This document shows, piece by piece, positions 31,336 to 42,044 of a DNA stretch of 50,716 nt. How positions within the stretch are numbered: position 1 is the stretch's first letter; every line of letters starts with the position of its first letter. The position numbers and the translations under genes were made by a program. Under the pieces are notes generated by a model. The model did not search any database. It was not told the DNA's origin and was given only the letters and a program-made list of their open reading frames with translations. The DNA is from Chara braunii (lineage: Eukaryota; Streptophyta; Charophyceae; Charales; Characeae): positions 1,602,070 through 1,652,785 of the forward strand of contig BFEA01000032.1 of assembly GCA_003427395.1 (NCBI GenBank), in the 5' to 3' direction.

Positions 31336-31734
31336 TGACGAAAAATACGACTGTTGTTAACCTTCTCTCGCTCATTATCGGCGACACCCCATTAGACGGA
31401 GGATTCGCCCTTAGACTGTCTGTTAGGTCGGTCGGGACTCAGACCGATTTCTCTGACCTGGACACGAGACTTATCTCTGGGCCTGGGAATAGTGCAGCGG
31501 ACCCTATCGTTTTAGACTAAATGAAAATACACTTTTTGTTCCTTCCAAATAGTGATCTACGAGCATCTTGTTGCTGGTCTCTCAGTCCATGCTAGTCCTT
31601 GTTGCGTGATTTTGGACTGACCGTTTTCTTGCAGGTTACGGGGGCCCCGATCGATGTCTCCCTTGGGTGACAGACTTGGGGCGACACACAAGGTTCGGAC
31701 GGTGTGCCGATAAAACACTTCTCCAGGTCGACAG

Positions 31735-31752
31735 TGGCGCCGTTGCCGGGAA
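31735..31752 (+). other. Primer-binding site, tRNA-Asp
   Basis: TGGCGCCGTTGCCGGGAA matches the tRNA-Asp 3' complement at 17 of 18 bases. It lies one base after a CA that could end an LTR. Confidence 0.75.
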
Positions 31753-32542
31753 GGCTGCCTCTCGGGACTTCGGTCCGCCTGTAACCACAGAGGCGAGGTG
31801 GATTTAGAGGTGGGAGTTTATTAATTTGACACTCACTCCGGATATCGCTTGGTATATGCAGGTGCGACGCAGGCACGAACGGATGGACGACGGATGCCCG
31901 ACCCATTGTGACGTACCCGGTGAGATGTTGATTTTCACATTTCTATGGATTCATGGTTGCATATGTTTCCTCCTACATGCCTTGTGATTCAGAGAGGTCT
32001 GTTCCGATCCTTCCCTACCCTTTGGTCAGTCCACCCTGATTCGATTCCAAGAGAGAAAACGGTGAGCAGGGGAAAAACCGAAGGATTGAAGGGGAGGCAA
32101 GGAGCTGGGAGGGAACTAAACATGTTAGCTGATCATGATGGATAGTTAGGGGGGTTGAACCACAACATATGTCGGGGTGAGACCATGCTTGAGGTGGGTC
32201 GAGTAGTGGTATGAATATGAGTGAGGTTGCACGAGTGAGACACCGCCCCTTCGTTCGAGTGTGACTTCGGTCCACCCTAGGGGACATGTGTTGGCCAACT
32301 CGTATCCAGATCGCAGCGAGGGAGGTAGACCAGCGATGATGGAACGTTGATCCATCCTCCTTTTCGGCATGAGGGTAGGGAGAGATACGCCAGAGGGCGG
32401 TTTTTTCCTAGGCATGTTGACGTCCTGAAGGGATGTAGGAGTGATTGACGGGGGCCTGTCGTGGGAGTCTGTGAACTCAAAAGTCTGAGAGTGGGCACTG
32501 GGAAGGATAAATTGAGAGAGGTTGTTTGTGTCTTGATTAGAT
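31753..32542. other. Element leader, no gene recognised
   Basis: Follows the second primer-binding site. Short overlapping frames only. Confidence 0.4.
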
Positions 32543-33860
32543 ATGATATTTATTGAGACGGAAACTCAGATTCATCTCAAAGGAGAAGAAGGGTTGTTCG
32601 ATGTCGTCAGTCTGCCATTAGAAGGAAGAAACAAATATAAGCCAACTAGGGAACAAGGTCTAATAGTCAGAGAAGGAGTTTTCTTGTGGGCGAGAATCGA
32701 ATGTCAACCAAGACCTTGCACCAGGAGGGATAAAGAGGGTGAGCCACTCATAGCAAAAGTGAATGTCATAATATATTTATCGAGCGACGAGTAGAAGTTC
32801 CTGGTCGTAGACACCGTGAGGCATTGTCGTGTGCTCCCGTGTCTAGCGTCCCTCAGTTGTAGGTATGGGTCGCGCCTGTTTAGCGAGTTTTCAGAAGGGT
32901 CAGACACTATTGCCCATTATAGGGTCTGATACACATACGATTGGGAGCTTCCTAGGGCCACTTCGGTTAGAACCATGGTTGTGCCTAGGTTCTCTACCGA
33001 GTTTATCTTCGAGGGTGTAGACATGCATCAGAGGTTAGTGACTACGCTCAGGAGATCCATTCAGTTTAGGCCCTCGATGGCCGAGCTTGCGTGGTTAACC
33101 ACTTACTGCATAGATAGGGGGATACCTGCTCACAGAGAACTGAGGCGAGTCGTTTTTCGTATTAGGGCGGAACTGCGTCGAGAGGCGATTACAGGAGAAA
33201 TAGACAGGTCTAGGGTGCTGGACGCCAAGCCGATAGAGGATTACATGTCTAAATACGGGGAGGAGTACCCGGTAGAGTTTCGTCAGTTTGGATACGAGGA
33301 GCCTGAGTTCATTAACGAGGACTGAATAGAGCTTACCTTACCCGGGTAGGCGACCCGAACACCCAACAGGGAAAAGGTGAACAATATTTGAAGGTCAATC
33401 TTATTGAAAGCAGGGGTCTGGTTGCTAGTTATATCCTCAATAGGATTTGACCGAGACAGGAGAGAAAAAGAGATAGCAGGATCGTTCACCTTAGTGGTAG
33501 AGAGTTTCCTTTATTATCAAACCACTGTATTGGATGATATAGTTTTCAGAGCAGTTGAACAAAGTCATAAGGACCCAGACCTAGGTACAGTACCGAGTCT
33601 CGACCCTCATACCTGGAAGGACGAAGTGACGGTCCAGGACCTACTACAGGTCGGTGGTTGTATCCGTTAGGAGTGCCAAGGAAGGGTTTTTGCCGCAGTC
33701 CGAGGGGGCAATACGGCTTCCTATCCCAACTTTTGTTCTAGAGGAGTTCCTAGGGGGGTTATACCAGTTGATTCAGACTGATTGGGCATTCCTTCAGATC
33801 GAGGGGTTCCTAAGGTACAATGATAAACACCACTCTTGTTCACAAGCGGTTACCGGGTAG
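32543..33860 (+). pseudogene. Broken leader ORF(s) of a retroelement, unknown
   Basis: Three stretches (83, 116 and 89 codons from 32543, 32975 and 33404) lie in one frame with stops between them, followed by 68 codons in another frame from 33654. The 116-residue part has a normal protein composition (LAWLTTYCIDRGIPAH, RELRRVVFRIRAELRR). It lies between the primer-binding site and the second direct repeat, the position held by modules A-C in the first element. Clear sequence similarity to those modules is not visible to me. No known domain recognised. Confidence 0.4.
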
Positions 33861-34096
33861 CTGAAAATTCAGGAATAAAAATTCCGAAATGAGAGTTTTT
33901 GGCAGTCTGAAAATCCTTAATGGTCCTGAAGTGGTGAAATGTTCGAAGACCCTGAAAACCACCTGTTTAGGCAGGCTGCATCCTGAAGTGGTGAAGGGTG
34001 TCCTGAAGTGGTCAAGTGACAGTTTTGGACAGTATGAAAATCCTGAATGGTCCTGAAGTGGTAAAAGGTCCGAAGACCATGAAAACCACCCTTCAC
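33841..34096 (+). repeat. Direct repeat, copy 2, truncated
   Basis: Begins CACAAGCGGTTACCGGGTAG and breaks off within CACCCTTCAC at 34096, where the 3.1-kb gag-bearing segment begins. The junction shares a few bases with the other copy of that segment, which suggests microhomology joining. Confidence 0.75.
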
Positions 34097-34936
34097 GGTA
34101 ATTTTATTTCTACTTCCCTTAAAAAGTTTGAGCAACTTGCTTCCATCAACAATTAGGATGAGCCTCAGATGTTGAGGCGAGTTCTTAGATATGTCGACAG
34201 AGATCTCGTGAGTATAGCTCAGCGAATAATTGAGACTAAATTAGTGCAGCCTCATTTTCACGATGCCATGTTAGACGAATTTTGGTTAGGCGATACAGTA
34301 ACAACAATTGAGGATTTCAGGAATGTTGAGCGATATGCATATGTAGTAAAGAAAAAGTTTTTGGCTGAATTTGAACGGGTGGCTCGTCGAATTCATGGGT
34401 TGAAAGATAGATAGAAGTGTCTAACTTTTCTTGAATTTTTTTTTGAAGGGGAATTGTGTTTGCTTACCCGAGGAGGAAATAGTAAATTCAATTGGAAAAG
34501 AATTCGGTCAAATTTTATTGACCGAGAATTTAGTCGAATATTTGACCAGACTCTTCGATTATAGCTTCACTTACAAAAAATTGAGAGAGAGTGTCGAGTT
34601 CACAAGCGAAAGAGAGATTCAGATCCCGTGACGAATCTCTCAGAAATAAGAGGAATACTGAAAAAAGAAAAGGACGATTATTGTCATGAGTATCAGAAGA
34701 CAAGGATAAAAAGTCCTTTGGAGGACCAATGTGAGTGAGATAGGGACAATGAGGGAGATTAGTTGGATAATTCTTCAATGTCAACTACTCAAGATTGCGA
34801 GTCAACGTCTCGAAATCAACGAGATCAACGAGTAAAGAAAGAGAGATCCTATTGGAAGAATATTACATGTAAGAGATGTGGTAGTACCGGACACACTTCG
34901 AGTAAATGCAAGGGATTGACGGTTATAGAAAAATAG
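34095..34936 (+). pseudogene. gag: gag remnant, N-terminus missing
   Basis: Starts abruptly inside gag at the FEQLASINN block. It continues with RRVLRYVDRDLVSIAQRII and ERVARRIHGL, and ends with the zinc knuckle CKRCGSTGHTSSKC at about 34868-34910, TAG at 34934-34936. Frame changes at the T9 run near 34436 and later stops make it non-functional. Confidence 0.85.
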
Positions 34937-35515
34937 ATTGTCGAAATTCTGATTTCAATTTATGAGTTGATTATGAACTCAAAACACTTTTTTGTGAGAT
35001 TAATAAGATCAACTCGAGGTTGATGTTTCGTTTGATATCATTTTTATGACACAAGAATTCTGTCTGATTTGATATATTCATTCTTTTATCTATTGAAAAA
35101 CTATATGATCAGTTTATTATTGAAGAATATACAATAAGGATTACTATGAAATTTAATGTGAAAGCATTTATTTTGTTGTTGTGAGTATTTGGTTGAATGT
35201 AAGTTGTTGAGAAATTGTGAATTTGTAGGTAGACGACTATGGTTGCTGCGAGGGGAGAAGTGGCGACCTCTCCTTGTGTCAGGCATAATCACCGTACCCC
35301 TATAACCAGGGTCTGACCAACCTTGGCTGTAGAAGGTAAGGTTGTTCTACTCTACATGTGACAGATTGATGAAATGGAGACACTGAAATTTGGATGGAAT
35401 GTGAAGAAGTTTGAATCACAATCAAGACCTGGTTCCGAAAGGATCTCATTTATCTTAGATGAATATTATGGAATGTTACAGCGACTACTGAGGAATGATT
35501 ATAAAAAAGAGGATT

Positions 35516-36125
35516 GACTCCCATCAGCAGACTGGGGAGTGACTTCTATCAGCAACTGGGAACTTGTTTCCATCAGTAGACTGGGAGGTCATTCCCATCA
35601 ACAACTGGGAAGTCATTTCCATATTGATGGAATGAAAGACCCACAGGGGGTTAAGCCTGTGAAAGACTATCGATTGGCTCCCATCAGCAGACTAGGGAGT
35701 GACTTCCATCAACAACTGGGGANTTGTTCCCATCAGTGGACTGGGAGGTCGTTCCCATCAGCCAGTGGGGAGTCATTTCCATATTGGATGGAATGAAAGA
35801 CCCGAAGGAGGTTAAGCCTGTGAAAGACCTATAACAAGATGATCTCACAACTTGATTTTATCAGTGGACTGGGGAGTGGTTCCCATCAGCAGGCTGGGGA
35901 GTGACTTCCATCAGCAACTGGGGATTTGTTCCCATCGGTAGACTGGAAGGTCATTCCAATCAGCAACTGGGGAGTCATTCACATGAGAAAGCTGGAAAGT
36001 AATTCCCATCAGTATACTGTGGATTGGTTCCCATCAGTAGACTGGGGAGTGACTTCGATCAGCAACTGGGGACTCGTTCCCATCAGTGGATTGGGAGGTT
36101 AATCTAATCAGCAATTGGGGAATAG
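35516..36125. repeat. ~25-bp minisatellite, copy 1
   Basis: Units alternate between TCCCATCAGCAGACTGGGGA and CCATCAGCAACTGGGG with GTGACTT, CTTGTT or GTCATT tails. One ambiguous base (N) is at 35723. Confidence 0.9.
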
Positions 36126-37234
36126 TTCTGTGACAAGGAACTTGTCTTAATCAGAACGTTTGTTGAATTGAGAAATTGGTTGAGTTGTGATGTGACTGTT
36201 TCTTTTGAAGGACCTGCAAGGGGATGATCCTGTCAAAAGGCATACAGGGGAATGATCATGTCGAATGAGTGGATTGTACGACTTCTGAAGATTAAAATCG
36301 AGTTTTATTGTTGAATGTTGATGTGAAAATTTCAGTTGTCTTCCGAATGTTTGTTGAATTGTTGAGTATCGTAAGTGTTGCTTTCGCATGAGAATTTCGT
36401 AAGAATACTAATTTATATTTGGATAGTGAACGACAGAGAGTGTCGTTCCTTGAATATTGGTAAAAACTCTCCGGCTTCGTTTCGGATGGTTGCTTGATTG
36501 ATTATACGAAGTATGTATTAAAATCTTATGCAATTTCTATTATTATCTTGATGAAGAGCGATGGGAACGTCGCTAAGTAAGACCATTCATAGATGGTGAA
36601 TTTTAGACTACTGGGTGAATGACTCGGATTTTGGTATAAGCTTCGAGCTAATTATAATTGGGAGAATTTTGTTATTATTTTTACAAAGGAGTTCCATAAG
36701 AATCCAGACAAACCTATATGATTTGTGAATATAGGATGAATGACGTGGAAGCTATTCAATGGCGTCCGGGAATACTGTCGGGGCAAATACCCTGACAAGG
36801 GTATTCGCTGGGGATTTTTAACGTCGGATGCTGTTCGACTTTTCGTTGGGTTAAAAAAATTGATGAGACCGACGTTTGTCAAAAGTTTATTCAGACCCGA
36901 TCCATGACTGCGGAACTGAAAGTTTTCGAGCTTTAGTCCGGACGCATGTAGCATCCGAGAATAACGGATGTGAATGACAATGTTTCGCGGACATGAGAAC
37001 GCTAAAGGTACACCTATTCTATCTACAATAATGTCGCGCGGCTTAGATTCAGGGCCTAAGTAGACTAGAAAGAAGGATGCGTCGGGTATAGGGTCGCGAC
37101 GCGAGAGAAATAGGAAGGGCCGCCGAGTCGACATCGAGCCAAGGGGAGGGCCAACAGGCCTATGCCGAGGCCTACCCGATGGGTGGGCCCGGAGCCATGG
37201 ATGGGTTGCCATCCACGAGGAAGCGGCAGTAGGA

Positions 37235-37372
37235 AGGACCTGCTAGGCCACCAGTCGGTAAGGCCTGCAAGGCCACAGGCAAGATAGGTCTGCTAGGCTA
37301 CAGGTAGGCAGGTTTTGCAGGCCTCATGCAGGCAAGGCCTACAAGGCCGTGGGTAGATTGCCTTCTGGGCAT
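37235..37372. repeat. ~27-bp AGGCCTGCAAGGCC repeat
   Basis: About five imperfect units of AGGCCTGCAAGGCCACAGGC type. Confidence 0.75.
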
Positions 37373-37393
37373 TATAGCCCTTCATATATGAGG

Positions 37394-37620
37394 GTTGCTC
37401 CTATTCTGATGTGAAATAGGAGCTAGCCCAGTAGGTAACGTACCATCGTGATACACCGCAGATGCGGGGATCGAAGCCAATAGGCCCACTGGGCTAGCTC
37501 CTTCCTTTTGGACCAGCCCAACTTTATAGCGTGGCGGTTTTCGGTCGTACGATCGATAAAATTGCACCGCTCAAAAACAGTCGCGCAGAGAGTAGCATGA
37601 CCTACGCAAGGATGGCATGA
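37394..37620 (+). mobile_element. tRNA-derived SINE, copy 3
   Basis: Stem CTCCTATT/AATAGGAG, then A-box TAGCCCAGTAGG (37424-37435) and B-box GGATCGAAGCC (37468-37478). A perfect 13-bp inverted repeat GGAGCTAGCCCAG encloses the head (37419-37431 and 37489-37501). The body has GGTCGTACGATCG and CGCAAGGATGG. It joins directly to SINE type 2 and the composite repeat, as copy 2 does. Confidence 0.65.
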
Positions 37621-37639
37621 TTTTCTGTTTTCTAAAATT

Positions 37640-37880
37640 TGAAATAGCAGCAGCCTCCCGGCTTGACGAGGCACTGCTTCTTCCTGTAGGAAAAGGGGAA
37701 ACTCGTTTCCATTTTGCACATCTGGTGAGTAGGGTGGTGAGGGTCATTTTTCGTGAGGTTGCACAACCCCACCATGCCCTGAATCCATTTGGATTTGGAC
37801 TCTGGTCTGCATTTCAACAGTTCATGGCTGGGCCTCGGAGCCACAGCCTTCCAAAGCGCTGTTAGGGCAATGGGCAAAAA
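37640..37880 (-). mobile_element. SINE type 2, diverged copy
   Basis: The A-box region is the complement of 37830-37843 and the B-box is the complement of 37791-37801, with the same body as at 25490-25735. The poly(A) tail is lost. Confidence 0.6.
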
Positions 37881-38634
37881 GGAAAAAGAAAAAAGAAAAA
37901 AAAATGAAAAAAAAAATGAAAAAGTGGATCAAGATTTTGAGAAAATCTGTATTTTGCAGTTGGCGCCTATATTGTTTTTGTGGCGTAAATGAATTTTGTT
38001 GGCTCTGAAACATTTTCTCCGCGTAGGTGGGCACCTATGCCACGCGCATGAATTTTTTCAGATTTTTTTATTTGACGAAATTTCAATTAAAAATCGTCAG
38101 AGTCGGGGTACTTTTTACATCGCGCTCTGAGCCTGTCGAGATTTTAGCTCGTGATTATGACTTCTTCTTCCCCCCCAAGCCTTAACACTGAGCTGGCACC
38201 CCTGCCAGACAGAAAAAAGGCAGCCAATGGCTGTCCAGGAGTTAGCTGTAGCCATTTGGCTGCCTATTTTTAATGTGGGAGACCACGGTAGAAAAAACAA
38301 AACGTAGAGAAAGATCATGGCTGGGAATTCGTCAACCCATAATCACAGCAAAAGAGTGCAGCTCAGGCCTTTTAAGGTGTGGCTGTGACTCTTGCCTCCA
38401 ACAGCAGACTGAGACTTCAAGGCTTTGAAGCCTCCGAATTGGCAGCCCTCCAAAGAGCAAAGGGTTTGACTTATCCGCATTGTGTTGAAGCCCTATGAGG
38501 GCTGCTTGGGCTTAAACCCATGCGGACTAAGCTTGCCCCCATTTTTAATGAGAGGATGCTCCGGAACTTGGGTCCAGAGCCCGATGAGACAGCATGAAGC
38601 CATCATCACAGGATGCACAAGCCTGCAGAGGGAC

Positions 38635-38683
<49 letters not shown>

Positions 38684-39190
38684 AGGCGAAGCAAGCTGGA
38701 CAATGAAAGTTATGGGTCACAACAACTCTAATTCCATGGTGACAGCAGGGGAAGCAAGGAGAAGTGACAAGTGTCAGTCACAGAGTGATTTCGGGATTCA
38801 GTAGCTCGAGTGAAGGCAGATAGAGGCACATATGGACCCATAACTAAAGTGATGTGAGTGCCCCACCCCCACGACTATATTAGGAAGGGGTGGATCCAAG
38901 CAAAGGCACAACGGAGCAGCAGCTTGACATAGCATATGAGGCTATGGGCGCGTAGTGAGACCAAAGGCTCGATACGTGACACTCAGGAACTTAGGAGTGG
39001 ACTGAGGTCCGGGAGCAGCTAAGCACAGCTAGGAGGGGCGTGGAGGAGCTGCCGGTGGAAGCTACTGCTGCTAGAGGAAGTGCTGCCTGGAGGTCTGCAA
39101 TAGAGGCTAAGAGAGGAGGTTCCCATAGTCACCATCTTGGCAAGGGTGGAGGTGCTGCTGGCTATAGCCACAGTCATAACGACGGTCGTA
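37881..39190. repeat. Composite repeat, copy 2
   Basis: Collinear with 25740-27220. It carries an (AT)n microsatellite at 38638-38682 that copy 1 has only as a TATATAT stub. No gene. Confidence 0.75.
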
Positions 39191-39214
39191 GGGGAGACAA
39201 TGCTACTTTTTGCG

Positions 39215-39545
39215 GCAACTGTGGCGGCGACGCAGACTTTTACGGCGGTGGTACGGAAGTGTTGCCGAAATTTTGCGGCGGCGATGCAGGCTTTTACGGC
39301 GGTGGTACGGAAATGCTGCCGAACTTTTGCGGCGGCGACGCAGGCTTTTACGGCGGTGGTACGGAAGTGCTACCGAACTTTTGTGGCGGCGACACAGACT
39401 TTTACGGCGGTGGTACGAAAGTGCTGCCGAACTTTTGAGGCGGCGACGCAGACTTTTATGGCGGTGGTACTGAAGTGCTGTCGAACTTTTGCGGTGGCGA
39501 TGCAGGCTTAACGGCGGTGGTGCCGAAGCGCCGCAAAAATTTTAC
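39215..39545 (+). repeat. 54-bp minisatellite, about 6 units
   Basis: The unit contains GCAGGCTTTTACGGCGGTGG, TACGGAAGTGC and CGAACTTTTGCGGCGGCGA. A period of 18 codons lets one frame (from 39040) read CGGDAGFYGGGTEVLPNF repeatedly for about four units. Whether this is ever translated is unknown. Confidence 0.9.
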
Positions 39546-39768
39546 GGCGACGGCACCAGGCTTTACAGCGGCAGTGCGGAAGCGCTATTGAAAATTTTCT
39601 TAACGTCGACACAAAGTTTACGGCGGTGACGACATTAATTTTACATTGAGCGGCAACTGGACCTTGACGTAGGGAAGGTGCCACTAGAGTGGGGTGTCTT
39701 GAGGCGGCATGGACTTGACGGCGCAGTGATGCTGTGAGAGTGGAAGCTAGTGGCGACGATACTTACTA

Positions 39769-41566
39769 AAAAATAAGTAAGGGGGTGTTGTGGCAGGTGA
39801 TCGCCGCAAGAGAGTGGTTTGGATCACTTTGCTGACGACACGGGAGGAGTACCAACGCGTCAAAGGGAGCGTAATTTTATACGGTCTTCTTGAGTGTACC
39901 GTTCAACTTCACTCAAGGTCAGTTGAATGACTCTGACTTCTTTTCATGCCTGTGTGGACCCGCACTTTGCCTGACCCTGTTCGTTTTGAATATTCAAAAG
40001 AAAAAGTAGAGGAAATTTGTGCAAGTCATGCATGTGAATGAAAAAGTCTGACTCGAGTATGCGATTGTACTGTTTTTCTTTCGAACGTGTTTCCTTTGCC
40101 GTCTGTGCAGGTAGGTAGAGGGATGCTTACAAAGGAGATTGATTATGCCTATTTGAGATAAAGGAATGAATTGTTTTCTTTCTACCTTTCACCTGTCTGC
40201 TTGTCAAAAAGAACTCGTTGTTTTTGAAAAATGTTATTCAACGTGTGTCGAAGCATGAATTCTATTGAAATAAAGCAGATAAGGTCAAACAGATTTAGTT
40301 TTTCCCAAGGATTGACCCATTCTATCCCGAACGACCTTATCTACCTGTGCGTGTCTAAATGATTCTCATTTTCTTTATCTCTTCTAACTTTTTTTCGTCT
40401 AAGTTACCCCGAGACTTAGGAGAAAAAAAAAAAATACATGAAAGCTACTTGTCGTGGACGCATCCACTATCTCTAGGAAGCATCTGGGGCGGGGGTTCGT
40501 TGCTTTATATGTCGACCCTGTTATCGACCCAGAGTGGACCGTTCTACGGGGAGGTACTTGCCGATTCGGTGGAGACGGCCCGACTTCTGAGATCCGAGTC
40601 TTGTGCTCGGACGAGGAGGAGGAGTACCTCAGACCACCTTCTAGAGGAAAAGGCATGTAACACGTCAAGCAATGCTCCTGATCATGAATCAATCGCAAAG
40701 TAGCTTGTCATCCGAAAAGATTGAAAACGGATGAAGGCATGTATGTGCGTCGAGTTCCAGGTCAGCAGTAGGTTGGAATGAAAGACTTTGGCAATGCATC
40801 TCATCAAGTCAAGACTAAGGCAGCCGACTACCTTGTCGGCTGCGTCTATTTTATTGTCGGTGACCAGCTCCTTGTTGGCGGTTGTATAATTGCTTTGTGG
40901 TGTTCGACCTGAGATAGTCGGATTTTATTTCGATCTTGTGTTATTGGATGTATTGTATGGTGATTCAAATACTTTAGTTATCATATCATATTTGATATTT
41001 CTGTCGACGACGGTCGTTTTCTTTTGATGTAATTGTCTGTGAATGTTATAATTCTCTTTGGTTATATGTCTAAAGAGACTACGATTAATTTGGGTTTCAC
41101 GCTTGGTTGAGACCGTCTTAGTCGACCAACGTCCGCTTCGTACCTAGGAGATCAGCGCCCTATGAATGGACGACGATCGGGTCCACTTGGCGTTAACCAA
41201 ACGTATCTATACTACGGCGATCGAGGAAAAGCCCTCGACTGACCTACCTCTGCAATTGCATCTAAAAGTTTTCGTACGTGGGTCAGTAGGTCGGTATTGA
41301 TACGCCTCTAAGGGTGGTGACAACCGTTTAGGAAAGCAAGCTTATGCCCCACGGAAACCTGTCCTGTTGTAGGGGAGCGCGAGATGTACAGTTGGTGCAC
41401 CCGGCTAGAGCGGCGAAGGGACGACGTGACCTCGACCGTCTCGACGGTCCGCAGGATAATGTAAGCGTTGTCTCCGTGTTGTGTCTCTTGATTTTGGTTT
41501 TGTTTAAACTCTTGCGTGACATGGACGGGAGGACCCTCGCTTGCGTGGGGGCCGATGAGCTCAGCA
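39769..41566 (+). mobile_element. Candidate polypurine tract and LTR
   Basis: AAAATAAGTAAGGGGG is followed by TGTTGTGGCAGG at 39786, a common plant LTR start. The sequence ends ...TCAGCA at 41566, two bases before a primer-binding site. That makes an LTR of about 1.78 kb. No second copy is in the window, so the left border is tentative. No gene inside. Confidence 0.4.
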
Positions 41567-41568
41567 GG

Positions 41569-41586
41569 TGGCGCCGTTGCCGGGGA
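41569..41586 (+). other. Primer-binding site, tRNA-Asp
   Basis: TGGCGCCGTTGCCGGGGA, identical to the minus-strand site at 3863-3880. It lies 459 bp ahead of the gag start at 42045. Confidence 0.9.
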
Positions 41587-42044
41587 TAACGGCAAACTAC
41601 CGTTGTCCCTGGTGGAACGACACTCGGGATTGAATGATGTAAAAATTGGACTTTCTTTACTTGGCTAAGAGAAAGGTTAGTAACTATGACCTTTATAGGG
41701 AAAAAAAAAGTAATTATTTCTTGTACTCTATATTGTGGTACGTCTGGTACTAGCTTTTATCTCAGACTCGCAAAAAAAGTGTAACTTTAAAGTCAATTTA
41801 ATAATGACTTCTAGTTCTAAGAACTATTATTGTGACTCTCGTTCACAATAATTTGTGAGGCTCCTTGATAGATGATTGGACATCTGTGAAATATTTTCAT
41901 TGGTGAAATGACATCCGAATAAGTTATTTTGACGGTTAAGCATAATACTTGCGAGTGAAACCTGAGATTTTTTCGATGGTTGTTAAATTATCAACGAGAT
42001 AATTCGATCATTAATATAGTTAACGCCTTTCGTAGGGCGATAAA
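41587..42044. other. Retroelement leader, no ORF
   Basis: AT-rich untranslated leader between primer-binding site and gag. Unlike the first element it has no leader module. Confidence 0.55.

Larger units (their letters stand above)
34095..37217 (+). repeat. 3.1-kb gag-bearing segment, copy 1
   Basis: Collinear with 42391-45518 over its whole length and about 90% identical by eye. Both copies end at the same phrase CCATCCACG. It contains the gag remnant, a shared GAGGGGAGAAGTGGCGACCT block, a ~25-bp minisatellite and a tail with AGCCAAGGGGAGGGCC. Confidence 0.92.
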
